Source: Leptospira ainazelensis
GTDB lineage: Bacteria > Spirochaetota > Leptospiria > Leptospirales > Leptospiraceae
Direction: 5' to 3'
DNA length: 64,000 nucleotides
Assembly: GCF_016918785.1 (NCBI RefSeq)
Contig: NZ_JAFFPT010000025.1
Location: forward strand, 101,001 to 165,000
Shown here: positions 15,652-31,377 of the stretch, in pieces
Layout: each line of letters begins with the position of its first letter
How positions within the stretch are numbered: position 1 is the first letter of the stretch
Notes under the pieces: model-generated
Databases searched by the model: none
Told to the model about the DNA's origin: nothing
Seen by the model: the letters and a program-made list of their open reading frames with translations, nothing else
Made by a program: the position numbers and the translations under genes

Positions 15652-15683
15652 TTTCCGGAAGCCGATCGACCTCCGGAAATTTT
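15652..15683 (+). terminator. Possible terminator after the pheT unit
   Basis: An 8-bp inverted repeat (TTTCCGGA, 12-base loop, TCCGGAAA) is followed by a short T run. It sits between two convergent genes. The T run is weak on both strands. Confidence 0.4.
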
Positions 15684-15692
15684 GGAAAGAAT

Positions 15693-16337
15693 TTAAATCT
15701 TAATAAACTTACCCAAAAGTTCAGATACCTTTTGACCTTTGCTTCTTGCATCCTTATCGAGAAAGGTTCCCGTAAAAACGTGGGCTTTCTTATCGACGAT
15801 AAATACCAATTGATAGTTGTGAACCTTATAATTTTTCCCGGCGATGATTTGTTCGAATCTGCTTTCGAGAAGTGCGGAATCTAATCCCTGTATCTTGGAT
15901 TTTTTCGGAGGATTGATCATTTCATATTTCTGAAAAACGGTCGGATACAGACCTGTGACCGCAGAAATATAATCATCGAGAGTAATTTCTCTCGGCTGTT
16001 TGGAAAGATCCTCGATCGTATAATTCACGTTAGTGTTAAACATTTGAGCTTCAGGACTTCCCGGCGGATATTCAAAAAGAAAAAAATTGATTCCGGCGAC
16101 TTCCAACGCTTTTTTAATCGCTCCCGAATTGTCGGTACTCGCGGCGATTTCGTGCGCCTGATTGATTAGGTTGGGGTTGTCGTTAAAATGCCAGCCTTCG
16201 TAGTTGAGGCCGAGCCCAAGAGAAGGAAGTTGGACGACTTTCGAGTTTGGATCAAGGCTGTGTTCTTTTTTACAGGAAAAAAGGAACACGGCGATGAGAA
16301 TCAAAAGTAAAGATTTTCGAATCGGATTATATTTCAT
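15693..16337 (-). CDS. Putative lipoprotein, function unknown
   Basis: The preferred start is ATG 16337, which opens a lipoprotein signal: positive N-terminus, hydrophobic core and FLFSC, with Cys near residue 22. The longer frame upstream adds only a Lys/Phe-rich stretch with no clear site. The mature protein is about 190 residues, mixed alpha/beta, with a segment (YQLVFIVDKKAHVFTGTF) typical of PsbP/DUF1795-like small domains, in which a beta sheet closes with a short exporter-type strand. I do not recognise a named family. It is transcribed alone; the oxidase gene upstream ends with a strong terminator. Confidence 0.75.
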   Translation of the reverse strand: MKYNPIRKSLLLILIAVFLFSCKKEHSLDPNSKVVQLPSLGLGLNYEGWHFNDNPNLINQAHEIAASTDNSGAIKKALEVAGINFFLFEYPPGSPEAQMFNTNVNYTIEDLSKQPREITLDDYISAVTGLYPTVFQKYEMINPPKKSKIQGLDSALLESRFEQIIAGKNYKVHNYQLVFIVDKKAHVFTGTFLDKDARSKGQKVSELLGKFIKI

Positions 16338-16473
16338 AAAACGCCCCTTAAAAAAGGAAAAAGATAACTTCTCTTTAAAAAAAGCCAATCAAATTATGGA
16401 TCGGCGAAGAAATACAGGAAGGAAAATCCTTAGTGTTGATCGCCCTAATTTCGAAGATCTTTATTTAAAAAAG

Positions 16474-16501
16474 AAAAGGCCGATCAAAAGACCGGCCTTT
16501 T
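16474..16501 (-). terminator. Rho-independent terminator of the oxidase subunit IV gene
   Basis: A perfect 9-bp stem (AAAAGGCCG / CGGCCTTTT) with a 10-base loop. On the minus strand it is followed by a T-rich tail, which places it 27 bases after the stop at 16529. Confidence 0.85.
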
Positions 16502-16528
16502 TCAGAATTCTAAGATTTAGAATTCTGA

Positions 16529-17119
<591 letters not shown>

Positions 17120-17193
17120 ATATCCTGAATTTGGACCGCAGAGTTTGCGGATGGTTTTCCGGGCGGTAAACCGCAACCTATGGGACATCCTGA

Positions 17194-18466
<1,273 letters not shown>

Positions 18467-18531
18467 TTTTTTTGTTTGTAAGATAAAGATACGGGGATAA
18501 GAATTTCGATAATCTGAATAAGGGTAAATCT

Positions 18532-19326
18532 ATGAACATCCGTATTTTATCAATTCTGACAATTCTTTCGCTTACCGGTATCGGCGCAGCGCCTAACAAG
18601 GTGTTAACCCTAGAAGAGAAAGAAGAACAGAGACAGATAGAAGCCGTTCGTAAAGGCGGTTTTACGGATATCGAAGTGGACAACCTTCACGCTTCGATCG
18701 CCGGAAATATTCTTAAAATCAATAACCTTTTAAAGGATGAGACTTATAAAAAAGCCCTCCGCTATATCGAAGACGAACCGAGAGAGGCTGCAAAGTTTCT
18801 TTTCCAAGATAAGGAAAACAAACAATATTTGGAATTGGAACTCGGCCTCGGTCAGTCGTTTGCGGATTATCCGAAAACTTATCTTTATCAATCCAGAATT
18901 TATATTTATCCCGGAACGGACGGTCAATCCTTGGATAAGATCATTCTTCAGTTCAAAAGAACGAACGCGAAGGGTGAAGTTTTTATCCGAGAGATGAGAC
19001 GTCTTATTAACAATTCTCCAAAAGGCCCGACCTTTTTGGGCGACGGAAAAAGAGCTCCGAACAATAACAGCGAAATCCTTTTGGAATTTTTTTCCAGCCA
19101 TGATACGGATTTTCTCTGGCCGGACAATCCCATCCAACCGGTTCCCGCGAGCGTTACTTCCAAGCTGCACGATCCCGCCAATCCGCTTCCTTATAGCAAA
19201 CAAAGACAAATTATCCTTCAGTACAAAAGATATATGAGAAAAGTGGATAAGATGGTCAGTCTAAAACTTCACACGATGGAATTGGACCAGAAAAGAATGG
19301 TTTCTAAAATGTTGGAATTCCGTTAA
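18532..19326 (+). CDS. Exported protein of unknown function
   Basis: A 264-residue protein with a cleavable signal peptide (hydrophobic residues 5-19, likely cut after GIGAA). The mature part starts with a charged helix (LTLEEKEEQRQIEA) and continues as a mixed alpha/beta domain with clusters such as YLYQSRIYIYPGTDGQ and KIILQFKRT. The C-terminal 45 residues are highly basic (KQRQIILQYKRYMRKVDK). No cysteines are present. A perfect hairpin terminator follows 32 bases after the stop. I know of no family name; periplasmic location is an inference from the signal. Confidence 0.75.
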   Translation: MNIRILSILTILSLTGIGAAPNKVLTLEEKEEQRQIEAVRKGGFTDIEVDNLHASIAGNILKINNLLKDETYKKALRYIEDEPREAAKFLFQDKENKQYLELELGLGQSFADYPKTYLYQSRIYIYPGTDGQSLDKIILQFKRTNAKGEVFIREMRRLINNSPKGPTFLGDGKRAPNNNSEILLEFFSSHDTDFLWPDNPIQPVPASVTSKLHDPANPLPYSKQRQIILQYKRYMRKVDKMVSLKLHTMELDQKRMVSKMLEFR

Positions 19327-19358
19327 GAAAAAAGTATATTCTAATTTTAGAATGTTTG

Positions 19359-19388
19359 AAAGGCCGCGGAGAACTTCGCGGCCTTTTT
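19359..19388 (+). terminator. Rho-independent terminator of the exported protein gene
   Basis: A perfect 10-bp stem (AAAGGCCGCG / CGCGGCCTTT) with an 8-base loop, followed by a T run. The gene to the left reads into it. Confidence 0.9.
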
Positions 19389-19562
19389 ATTAGAAAGATG
19401 GATCGGTTATTGAATTCTAAATTAAAAATTCTTCCCTTGTTCGAAAATCAATTTTATTCCTCTTGATTCCGAAGATTTTTTTCGAAAACGGCGTAGGGTT
19501 TTGAGTTAAGAATCGGCCGGCTTGAAAATCGGAGCGAGTGATCCTTTCAAAAGAAGGCGATT

Positions 19563-19772
19563 CTACTTCTTAATCAAAAAGTCGCTGATGACCTTTTCTT
19601 CGGTGAGATATTTTTTATTGAGATAGGAGATGGCGTAGTTGATAAATCTTGGAATCTCTTTTCCGGCGTCTAAAAGATCCAGCTTTGTCTGAGTCAATTC
19701 GTCGATCGTCGCCAAAGCCAGTTTTCTTTGACTTTGATGTGATTCGAACTCGTCTTCTGATTCCAACGCCAT
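19563..19772 (-). CDS. Small acidic/charged hypothetical protein
   Basis: A 69-residue frame starting at ATG 19770-19772. The sequence is charged and predicted helical (LATIDELTQTKLDLLDAGKEIPRFINYAISYLNKKY), and its composition looks like a real coding sequence. No signal or membrane segment is present. It ends in Lys-Lys. It follows the UMF1 transporter gene on the same strand by 73 bases, so the two may share a message. I do not recognise a family. Confidence 0.6.
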   Translation of the reverse strand: MALESEDEFESHQSQRKLALATIDELTQTKLDLLDAGKEIPRFINYAISYLNKKYLTEEKVISDFLIKK

Positions 19773-19845
19773 TTTACGGTTAACCCGTTTCGAGGATAAC
19801 AGGAATCACAAGAAAGGGCAAGTCTTTCTTGTGATTCTCCAAAAC

Positions 19846-21183
<1,338 letters not shown>

Positions 21184-21340
21184 GGTTTTCCTTTGTTTTT
21201 AATCAGAAATTTCAAAAAAGGCTATTTTTCGGAAACTGGATGTCAAATGAAAACCGTAAAAAATTTCTCTTGCAGAAGAATTTCAGAGTCTCTAATCTGA
21301 TTGGAAACCCGGTTTCTAACTGTCCAATTATATAGAAGAT

Positions 21341-21568
21341 ATGGATTCCTCATTTTTCAGCCAAGTCGATCTCTGCCAATTGATGCGCCCCCGAAAGGTC
21401 TGCGTTTGTAATCAGGTTTCGGAGGAAGAGATCCTAACGTCGATTCGAAACGGACACGATACGTTGGAAAAACTCATGGACGACACGGGCGCTTCGACCG
21501 GTTGCGGAACCTGTATGAGCTCTGTTCGTAAACTTCTGGCTCGGGAACTCAACGTTCCTCGAGCATGA
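21341..21568 (+). CDS. Bfd-like [2Fe-2S] protein
   Basis: A 75-residue protein built around a BFD-like [2Fe-2S] domain. Its four cysteines are Cys21, Cys23, Cys55 and Cys58 (CVC, then TGCGTC), which is the family spacing CXC-X31-CXXC. In bacterioferritin-associated ferredoxin this domain reduces stored iron; it also occurs in nitrite reductases and related enzymes. No bacterioferritin gene is nearby. The stop overlaps the start of the next gene (ATGA at 21565), so the product is tied to the following reductase. Confidence 0.85.
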   Translation: MDSSFFSQVDLCQLMRPRKVCVCNQVSEEEILTSIRNGHDTLEKLMDDTGASTGCGTCMSSVRKLLARELNVPRA

Positions 21569-22221
21569 CTTCACTCCCGAATGTAACGATTAACATGGCG
21601 ATGACTCTGGACGGAAAAGTCTCCCGTCCGGACGGGAGATGGTATGGTCTTTCTTCCAGAACCGATAAGAGGAGAATGGATGAAATCCGCTCCAAAGCGG
21701 AAGTTCTGATTCTCGGAAAGAATTCGATTCTCAACGACGATCCTGTCATTCATTTACGATACGTCGAAAATGGAAAAGACCCCAGACCTGTGATTCTTCT
21801 TCGCTCCGGAACTCTTCCCGAAGATAAAAAAGTATTCCGTTTTTCTAAAGAACCTCCTTTGATTTTTTGCCTGAACGAGAATTATTCCCTTGTGAGAGAT
21901 AATCTTTGTTCCGTTGCTGAAATCATTTTGATTCCCGGAACAGACTTGAGTCCTTTGGAAGTGCTCAAGGTTTTATCAGAAATGGGTTATAGAGAAATTC
22001 TTCTGGAAGGGGGACCGTCCTTGAATGATTCCTTTTTTCGTCTCGATTTAATCTCAAGAATTTACGTTACCCTCGTTCCGTTTTTGATCGGAAAAAACGA
22101 TTTACCCTCGATCACCGGCGGGAAAAAAGAATATTCGGACTTTGATCGGAAAAAATGGAAACTCATCACTTCGGAAATAATAGAAAATGAAGTTTTTCTA
22201 ATGTACGAAAAAAACGAGTAA
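21565..22221 (+). CDS. RibD C-terminal-type NADPH reductase (DHFR fold)
   Basis: A 218-residue protein with only the RibD C-terminal reductase domain; no deaminase half is present. Family motifs: VTINMAMTLDGKVS (N-terminal strand with the conserved DGK), RTDKRRMDEIRSKAEVLILGKNSILNDDP, and LEGGPSLNDSF for NADPH binding. In riboflavin synthesis this domain reduces the ribosylamino pyrimidine; stand-alone copies can serve as alternative pyrimidine or dihydrofolate-type reductases. Its ATG overlaps the Bfd-like gene by 4 bases. Confidence 0.85.
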   Translation: MTSLPNVTINMAMTLDGKVSRPDGRWYGLSSRTDKRRMDEIRSKAEVLILGKNSILNDDPVIHLRYVENGKDPRPVILLRSGTLPEDKKVFRFSKEPPLIFCLNENYSLVRDNLCSVAEIILIPGTDLSPLEVLKVLSEMGYREILLEGGPSLNDSFFRLDLISRIYVTLVPFLIGKNDLPSITGGKKEYSDFDRKKWKLITSEIIENEVFLMYEKNE

Positions 22222-22244
22222 GTCCTAACTTTCGGAAACGAACT

Positions 22245-22877
22245 TTGAAACAAAAAGAACTTTTCTATACTTTTTTCTTAAGAGCCCTTCCGATTTTTTT
22301 TGTAGCGGTTTTGGTTTATGAACAATTCTTTCCTGAAAGAAAAATTTTGGTTCAACAAGATCGTCTCGTTTATCTGCCCGATCAAAAAGAATCGGTTCCT
22401 CTGGAATTGGAGTGGGTTCGATTGAAAGAACTTCCCGAGGAATGGACGTCGTATGTGGTTCAAGTCGAGGATAGGAGATTTTATTCGCATAGAGGATATT
22501 CTCTTTCGGACATTCATTCCACTCTCCTTTCTTCCGCGTTTTTCTTTCGAAAGATTAGGGGAGCGAGTACGATTACGCAGCAGCTGGCGAGAACGCTTTT
22601 TCTTTCTCGGGAAAAATCCCTATCTCGAAAATGGAAAGAGATCCAGATCGCTTCGGCATTGGAAGAGGATCTTGGGAAGAATGAAATTTTAGAATATTAT
22701 ATCAACAGTGTTTATTGGGGTAGAGGAATGAATGGTCTGAGCCAGGCTTCGCGTTACTATTTTAGAAAGAAGCCGATCGATCTCGAAAAAAATCAGTTCA
22801 AAGCCCTGGTTCAGATTCTAAAAAAACCGGATTGGTACAGCAGGGAAGAGGTGGTTGAACTCTCGAGAACGCTATAA
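22245..22877 (+). CDS. mtgA: Monofunctional peptidoglycan glycosyltransferase (GT51)
   Basis: A 210-residue enzyme that polymerises lipid II into glycan strands. A single N-terminal membrane anchor (about 8-26) is followed by the GT51 domain: motif 1 VEDRRFYSHRG with catalytic Glu75, motif 2 GASTITQQLAR (106-116), then NEILEYYINSVYWGRGMNG. There is no transpeptidase domain, so it matches MtgA rather than a class A PBP. The start is TTG at 22245; no ATG fits. It lies 23 bases behind the reductase gene, completing a three-gene unit. Confidence 0.88.
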   Translation: MKQKELFYTFFLRALPIFFVAVLVYEQFFPERKILVQQDRLVYLPDQKESVPLELEWVRLKELPEEWTSYVVQVEDRRFYSHRGYSLSDIHSTLLSSAFFFRKIRGASTITQQLARTLFLSREKSLSRKWKEIQIASALEEDLGKNEILEYYINSVYWGRGMNGLSQASRYYFRKKPIDLEKNQFKALVQILKKPDWYSREEVVELSRTL

Positions 22878-22969
22878 CTTTTCGGGAGTTTCCTTCGATC
22901 GAATTGGAAAGCCGAATTCAATCACTTTTTTGTCTGAATCAGTTTGTCGGAACAATTGAACGTTCGGAG

Positions 22970-23012
22970 TTTTTTTTAGATCATCGGAATGGTCGGAAGA
23001 CCGACGATCATT
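22970..23012 (+). terminator. Weak possible terminator between convergent genes
   Basis: GTCGG AAGA CCGAC forms a short stem with flanking complementarity (ATG..GAT) and a T-rich tail CATTTTGAGTTT. It lies after mtgA. The stem is short. Confidence 0.3.
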
Positions 23013-23041
23013 TTGAGTTTAAGAAAAAAATCTAAGTCCAA

Positions 23042-23401
23042 TCAGAATCTTTCGATTCTTTTTACAAGTGCGCGGATCTCTTCTTCCGACAATTCATCTT
23101 TAAAAGAAGGCATGGTTTGATTCTTCCCGTCCCGAATCGTTTTAAAAATTCCTTCTCTCATTTTATCCCCTCCAAAAAAGAAGCCCATTTTGATTCCAAA
23201 TCCTCGAAGTTTTTTCGGTTTTGGAAGAACGGAATCCTTCGGAGTTCCGTCCACTCCGTGACAGGCGGCACATTTTTGCTCCCAGAGGAGATCGGCTCGG
23301 TTTTCGTCGATCGAAAAGTCGGAACTCCGATCTTTTGAATTCGGAGAAGTTTGGCAGAAAGCACAAAAAAAGAAAATTAGAAGAACGGAATGTAATTTCA
23401 T
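23042..23401 (-). CDS. Small c-type cytochrome, probable lipoprotein
   Basis: The best start is ATG 23401 (MKLHSVLLIFFFCAFC); 60 further bases upstream are open but add only a Ser/Asn-rich stretch that overlaps the end of the acyltransferase gene. Residues 6-16 form a signal ending in Cys16, which suggests lipid modification. The mature part has one haem c site, CAACH (44-48), and a distal methionine in TMPSFKDELSEEE. It is a class I mono-haem cytochrome of about 119 residues in total, likely carrying electrons at the periplasmic side. Partner oxidase is not shown here. Confidence 0.85.
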   Translation of the reverse strand: MKLHSVLLIFFFCAFCQTSPNSKDRSSDFSIDENRADLLWEQKCAACHGVDGTPKDSVLPKPKKLRGFGIKMGFFFGGDKMREGIFKTIRDGKNQTMPSFKDELSEEEIRALVKRIERF

Positions 23402-23453
23402 TGCACTTCGATTCCATATGAAACTTGTCATTTGAAAACTTGAATTCCTATTC

Positions 23454-24296
23454 TCATTCATTTACTTTTGTTCCCCAGTTTTTCAGGTGCGAAACTACAA
23501 AGTTCAATAGGGCTTCCTGATTCCTTCTTGAATCGGTATTCGGGAGAAGCGGATCTCCGAACGTTATAAAAATCTTTCGATTCCTAAAAATACGCGCCAA
23601 ATCTTTTACTACTCTTCCATTCTCCCAAAAATCCGTCTTGAGAGCGACCGGAATCACGGGAACTCCAGCACGAGCCGCGAGTTTGATCGCAATAGAATTG
23701 AATTCCGCAGGGGTAAAATCCGTAGTTCGAGTGCTCTGTGGAAAAACGATGATGGACATTCCTTTTTTGAGCAACGCCGTTCCTTGTTCCAAAACTGCGA
23801 CCAAGTCTTCTCTGGGATTACTTCTACCCACGGAGATCGGATCTCTCGATCTCATGATCGGGCCAAAAAGTTTTCCCGTCGTTAGGCTTTCTTTGACCAC
23901 GAACGTTACGGGTTTGAACTGGGTCACAAACGTGGGAAGAATAAAGGTCTCGCACGTGCTCATGTGATTTCCCGCGATGACAACGGGGCCGTCGACGGAA
24001 AGAATTTTTTCGATTCCTTGAACCTTGACTTTACCGCCGCAGTTTTCCACTAGATCCAGAATTTTGGCGGAAGATTCGCACCAAGTCGGATTATCGTACA
24101 GGCCCTTAAGAGCCAAGGTTCTACTTCTGAATATTTCTTTAAAATAACCGTAGTGAAAGGCTATGTCTGAGTTTCCGAAGATCAAGTCCGCAAAAGATCT
24201 TTTTTTGTCGGGAGCGGTTTCGTAAGAAATGGCAAGGCCTTCTTGGTAGCTCAGTGGTTTGCATAGATCGTTTCTTTGCAAAATTCGATGACTCAT
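23454..24296 (-). CDS. PlsC-type phospholipid acyltransferase
   Basis: A 280-residue lysophospholipid acyltransferase. The active-site motif is AGNHMSTCE, an HX4E variant of the usual NHX4D; the second conserved block reads FPQSTRTTDF where FPEGTR is standard; a third block VPVIPVALKTDFW is intact. Such enzymes acylate lysophosphatidate or other lysolipids at the inner membrane. There is no strong transmembrane segment. The ATG at 24296 has a good GGAAGG site. It is followed by the cytochrome gene on the same strand after 52 bases. Substrate is uncertain because of the altered motifs. Confidence 0.82.
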   Translation of the reverse strand: MSHRILQRNDLCKPLSYQEGLAISYETAPDKKRSFADLIFGNSDIAFHYGYFKEIFRSRTLALKGLYDNPTWCESSAKILDLVENCGGKVKVQGIEKILSVDGPVVIAGNHMSTCETFILPTFVTQFKPVTFVVKESLTTGKLFGPIMRSRDPISVGRSNPREDLVAVLEQGTALLKKGMSIIVFPQSTRTTDFTPAEFNSIAIKLAARAGVPVIPVALKTDFWENGRVVKDLARIFRNRKIFITFGDPLLPNTDSRRNQEALLNFVVSHLKNWGTKVNE

Positions 24297-24512
24297 CTTA
24301 GCCTTCCTTTTTTTATACGCTCAAGTCGAGAGCGCAATTCTACATCGGTTTAGTTTTATTAAACCAAAAATCTTTACTTTAAAGAAAAGAATAGGAACTC
24401 TTTCTTTCCGGTTTTCATTATTTGATTGGAATTAGATTCGATTCTAAAGTTGCAAAAATGGAAAGAGGAGGATCGATTTTAGAATTTTTTAAAAGGAGGG
24501 CCTTAAAATAAG

Positions 24513-24633
<121 letters not shown>

Positions 24634-24712
24634 ATCTTGAGGACAGTATTTTCCAAGAGAGCGCTTTGTCATTCTAAAATTAGAAAGTAAGAGTGTTTTT
24701 TTATTTTTTATT

Positions 24713-25969
24713 TCAGAGATTTTCAAAGAGAATTTTATCTTCTTCGAGATGAAGTCTTTCTTCAATTGCGGATTCGGCTGCGATTAAATCCGCAAATCCG
24801 GGAGAATCCGGAAGCCAAGGCAAAAGTTGCCAGATTCCTAAAAGTTCCTTATCGCCGGGGAGAATATAATCTTTTAGCGAAAAGGTCTGGAGATTGAATA
24901 AAAAGGAAAGTTTTCCTTGAGGGACGTTTTCGGATTTTTTAAGGGCGATCGTGAGAACACTTTGATTTTCGGGGAGACGATTGGCTCTGCAATGACGCAC
25001 AACGTGTTTCGGGAAAAAACGTTCGAGAAAAAGAAAATGAGAAAGAATCGGAAGAGTAGTCCTATATCGAATTCTTAAACCCGAGGAATCTACGGTAAGT
25101 TCCAAGGTTTTGGTCATAATAAAAATCAGAGCGATCGTAAATATACCGAGAAATAAGATCGAAAAAGGGATAAAGAAGAATAGGAATATCGTTTCGAATT
25201 CTTTTATCGATAGAAAAATAGCTCCCCAGACGCCGTAAAAAATTCCCATTACCGAAAGAATCGTAAGTTTGTCTTTGATCGTTTTTTCTTTTGTAAATTC
25301 TACTTTTGTTCCTTTTTCAGCCGTGGACAACTTCAAGTATTTGGAATCTACTTTAGATTTTTCGAATGAAGGGAATACGGTCGAATTTTCTGCGACGTCT
25401 AAATTCTCCTTTGTATCGTCCGAAACCGGAAACGGAAGTAAGGCTCTGAATTTCGGAAGTTCCGCTTTTAGAGTTTCGATTGTTAAGTAAGAATGGAGAA
25501 GATAAAAAGCGCCGTCCGATTTTAGAAAGAATAGATCCCAAACCGTTCGAGAGCCGGAACTGCCGGAAGAGCTAGATGATCCGTTTCTGGAAACAACTCG
25601 CTTCTTTACCTTGTAACAGACGATCGTTGAAAGATCGATATTTAGGTTCGGTCGATTCGTTTCTTGGATCAAAAGAATTCCTTCTCCGGGGAGAATTTTC
25701 TCTTCTTGTATCGCATCTTTTGTTTTGCGATAAGCTCTTAGAGAAGAAAATAGAAGAAACAAAAAGGAAAATGTAAGATATACGATTAGGCTTGGATAAA
25801 GAGTTTCTCCTTCCGTAAACAGTTGGAGGGCGTAGATCAATATTCCCAATCCGAATAGAGAAACGAATAAGAGAATCACGAGAAGAAAACATCCCAAAAA
25901 TCCTTGGAATCGATACGGATTTTTGGAAATTTTTACCGCGTAATCGGATTCAAAACTCCAAGTAGACAT
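24713..25969 (-). CDS. Multi-pass membrane protein of unknown function
   Basis: A 418-residue protein with two groups of hydrophobic segments: about 22-48 and 62-82, then about 238-265 and 267-292. Between them is a cytosolic region with a Ser-rich low-complexity stretch (SSSSSGSSGS, about 132-142). The C-terminal 130 residues form a soluble domain (ELTVDSSGLRIRYR onward) that recalls bacterial PH-like or DUF3592-type domains, but I cannot name it with confidence. The ATG at 25969 gives a clean cytosolic N-terminus. It stands upstream of the 5S gene on the same strand. Confidence 0.7.
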   Translation of the reverse strand: MSTWSFESDYAVKISKNPYRFQGFLGCFLLVILLFVSLFGLGILIYALQLFTEGETLYPSLIVYLTFSFLFLLFSSLRAYRKTKDAIQEEKILPGEGILLIQETNRPNLNIDLSTIVCYKVKKRVVSRNGSSSSSGSSGSRTVWDLFFLKSDGAFYLLHSYLTIETLKAELPKFRALLPFPVSDDTKENLDVAENSTVFPSFEKSKVDSKYLKLSTAEKGTKVEFTKEKTIKDKLTILSVMGIFYGVWGAIFLSIKEFETIFLFFFIPFSILFLGIFTIALIFIMTKTLELTVDSSGLRIRYRTTLPILSHFLFLERFFPKHVVRHCRANRLPENQSVLTIALKKSENVPQGKLSFLFNLQTFSLKDYILPGDKELLGIWQLLPWLPDSPGFADLIAAESAIEERLHLEEDKILFENL

Positions 25970-26063
25970 TGGATCCTCTTATCAATTTTTTTTGTTCAGA
26001 GAAGATTTGTATTTTGTTCATTCTGTTTTTTTTTGCCTCGGTCTTGAAGGTCGAATTTTATTC

Positions 26064-26246
26064 TCAGCGTCTTTCAAAAAATAAGAACAATAAATTATTG
26101 TCTTTTTCAAGTTCGGTCAAGTAGGAAAATTCATAAATCGGTATTCTCATTTTTCCCGAATTTTGAAGACCTTCGATTCTTAAAGTTGTATCCGAGATAC
26201 TTTCCTTTGGAAGTCTTGCAGATAAGACTTCCTCAACTTCGTTCAT
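26064..26246 (-). CDS. Possible small hypothetical protein
   Basis: A 60-residue open frame (MNEVEEVLSARLPKESISD..., ending LLFLFFERR) in the gap between a membrane-protein gene and ppnP. Composition is plausible (acidic N-terminus, then DTTLRIEGLQNSGKMRIPIYEF). The ATG is at 26246, but the upstream bases hold no clear ribosome site. It is divergent from ppnP. I do not recognise it; it may be non-coding. Confidence 0.4.
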   Translation of the reverse strand: MNEVEEVLSARLPKESISDTTLRIEGLQNSGKMRIPIYEFSYLTELEKDNNLLFLFFERR

Positions 26247-26304
26247 GATTTTTCATTTTTGAACCGCAATTTGAGAAAGCGAATGACATTGGATGGAGGG
26301 CCGT

Positions 26305-26619
26305 ATGGCTCAGTTTGAAAACGTTACAGTCGTAAAAAAAGCGAATATCTATTACGAAGGAAAGGTCACGAGTAGAACCGTTCTATTTTCGGATGGAAGT
26401 AAAAAAACTCTCGGTATTTTAATGCCCGGCGAATACGACTTTGGAACCGAGGAAAAAGAAATTATGGAAATCTTGGAAGGCGATTTGCTCGTAAGACTTC
26501 CGGGTGAAACTTCCTGGAAAGAAATCAAAGGTGGCCAATCCTTCGAAGTCCCCGCGAAATCCAGATTTCAATTGAACGTAAAGAAGATCAGCGATTATTG
26601 CTGTTCTTACGTTGTTTGA
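26305..26619 (+). CDS. ppnP: Pyrimidine/purine nucleoside phosphorylase PpnP (DUF1255)
   Basis: A cupin-fold protein of 104 residues whose E. coli relative (YaiE) splits many nucleosides to base and ribose-1-phosphate. Family features: [44 protein letters not shown] and the C-terminal [16 protein letters not shown]. Although ATG occurs at 26293, the GGAGGG site lies inside that extension and directs the start to ATG 26305 (MAQFENV). The protein is of standard length. It is a single gene before the glycine cleavage operon's terminator region. Confidence 0.92.
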   Translation: MAQFENVTVVKKANIYYEGKVTSRTVLFSDGSKKTLGILMPGEYDFGTEEKEIMEILEGDLLVRLPGETSWKEIKGGQSFEVPAKSRFQLNVKKISDYCCSYVV

Positions 26620-26920
26620 TTTTTTTCTAAAAGGCGTTTTTTGAGAAACGATTCTTTCTCCGAGCTCGAAATCGTTTTCTTGTCTTTTGATACTAACAAC
26701 TGTTAGATGTTGCCAGGGAAAATGGTCGGAGTTCGCGTTTTATTTTGGATGAGCTAAAAGTGAGTATCGAGAGGGTTTTTAGATAAAACACTTTATCGAA
26801 AGAATTGAATCCAAAAGAATTTACGATGACTTGAAACACAAATAAAAAGCCGAGATCGTTCGACCTCGGCTTTTTGCATTTAACGATGTCCGTTGAAAAC
26901 GAAGGACTTCGCTTAATAAA
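26620..26920. other. Intergenic region with terminator of the glycine cleavage operon
   Basis: About 300 bases between convergent genes. It contains the strong hairpin at 26844-26875 and a short CTAACA-AC-TGTTAG dyad at 26693-26706. I see no gene. Confidence 0.5.
26844..26875 (-). terminator. Rho-independent terminator of gcvTHP
   Basis: A perfect 11-bp stem AAAAAGCCGAG / CTCGGCTTTTT with a 10-base loop, lying 45 bases after the gcvP stop. The T tract is on both sides, so it can also stop ppnP transcripts. Confidence 0.92.
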
Positions 26921-29821
<2,901 letters not shown>

Positions 29822-29853
29822 CTGCTTTGAATTCTCTATATTATACTTTTATG

Positions 29854-30246
29854 TTATTCGAGTCCCGCTACGAACGTTTTGTATTTTTCGGGATCGAGAA
29901 GTTTTTCGAGTTCGGAAGGGGAAAATCCTTTTACCTTGATCATCCAAGAATCGAAAGGTTTTGAGTTTACTTCCCCCGGACTTTTGGAAAGGGCAGGGTT
30001 GGATTCGATCACTTCTCCGCCGATGGGAGCGTATAAATCTTCGGCGGCTTTCACCGATTCGATCGTTCCGAAGGTTTCAAATTGTTTGATCGTTTTTCCG
30101 GCTTTCGGAAGATCCACGAAGACGATATCGCCTAACGCGGACTGGGCGAAGTCCGAAATTCCGATGAGAGCTACGTCTCCTTCCACTTTGACCCATTCGT
30201 GTTTTTCCGAGAAGAGATATCCTGCGGGCGCTTGTGTTTCTGCCAT
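29854..30246 (-). CDS. gcvH: Glycine cleavage system H protein
   Basis: A 130-residue lipoyl carrier protein. The lipoylation motif is [18 protein letters not shown] with Lys66. The [15 protein letters not shown] strand near the N-terminus and the closing [16 protein letters not shown] helix are typical. It shuttles the aminomethyl and methylamine intermediates between GcvP, GcvT and dihydrolipoamide dehydrogenase. It sits 32 bases before gcvP and 15 bases after gcvT, so all three are co-transcribed. Confidence 0.98.
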   Translation of the reverse strand: MAETQAPAGYLFSEKHEWVKVEGDVALIGISDFAQSALGDIVFVDLPKAGKTIKQFETFGTIESVKAAEDLYAPIGGEVIESNPALSKSPGEVNSKPFDSWMIKVKGFSPSELEKLLDPEKYKTFVAGLE

Positions 30247-30261
30247 GATCCGTTTTCCTAA

Positions 30262-31377
<1,116 letters not shown>

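Noticed and set aside
18730..19209. A 159-codon minus-strand frame opposite the exported protein gene
   Set aside because: Antisense; the plus-strand gene has a signal peptide and terminator.
22970..23012. A strong terminator between mtgA and the cytochrome gene
   Set aside because: The stem is only five pairs with a mismatch; kept as a weak candidate only.
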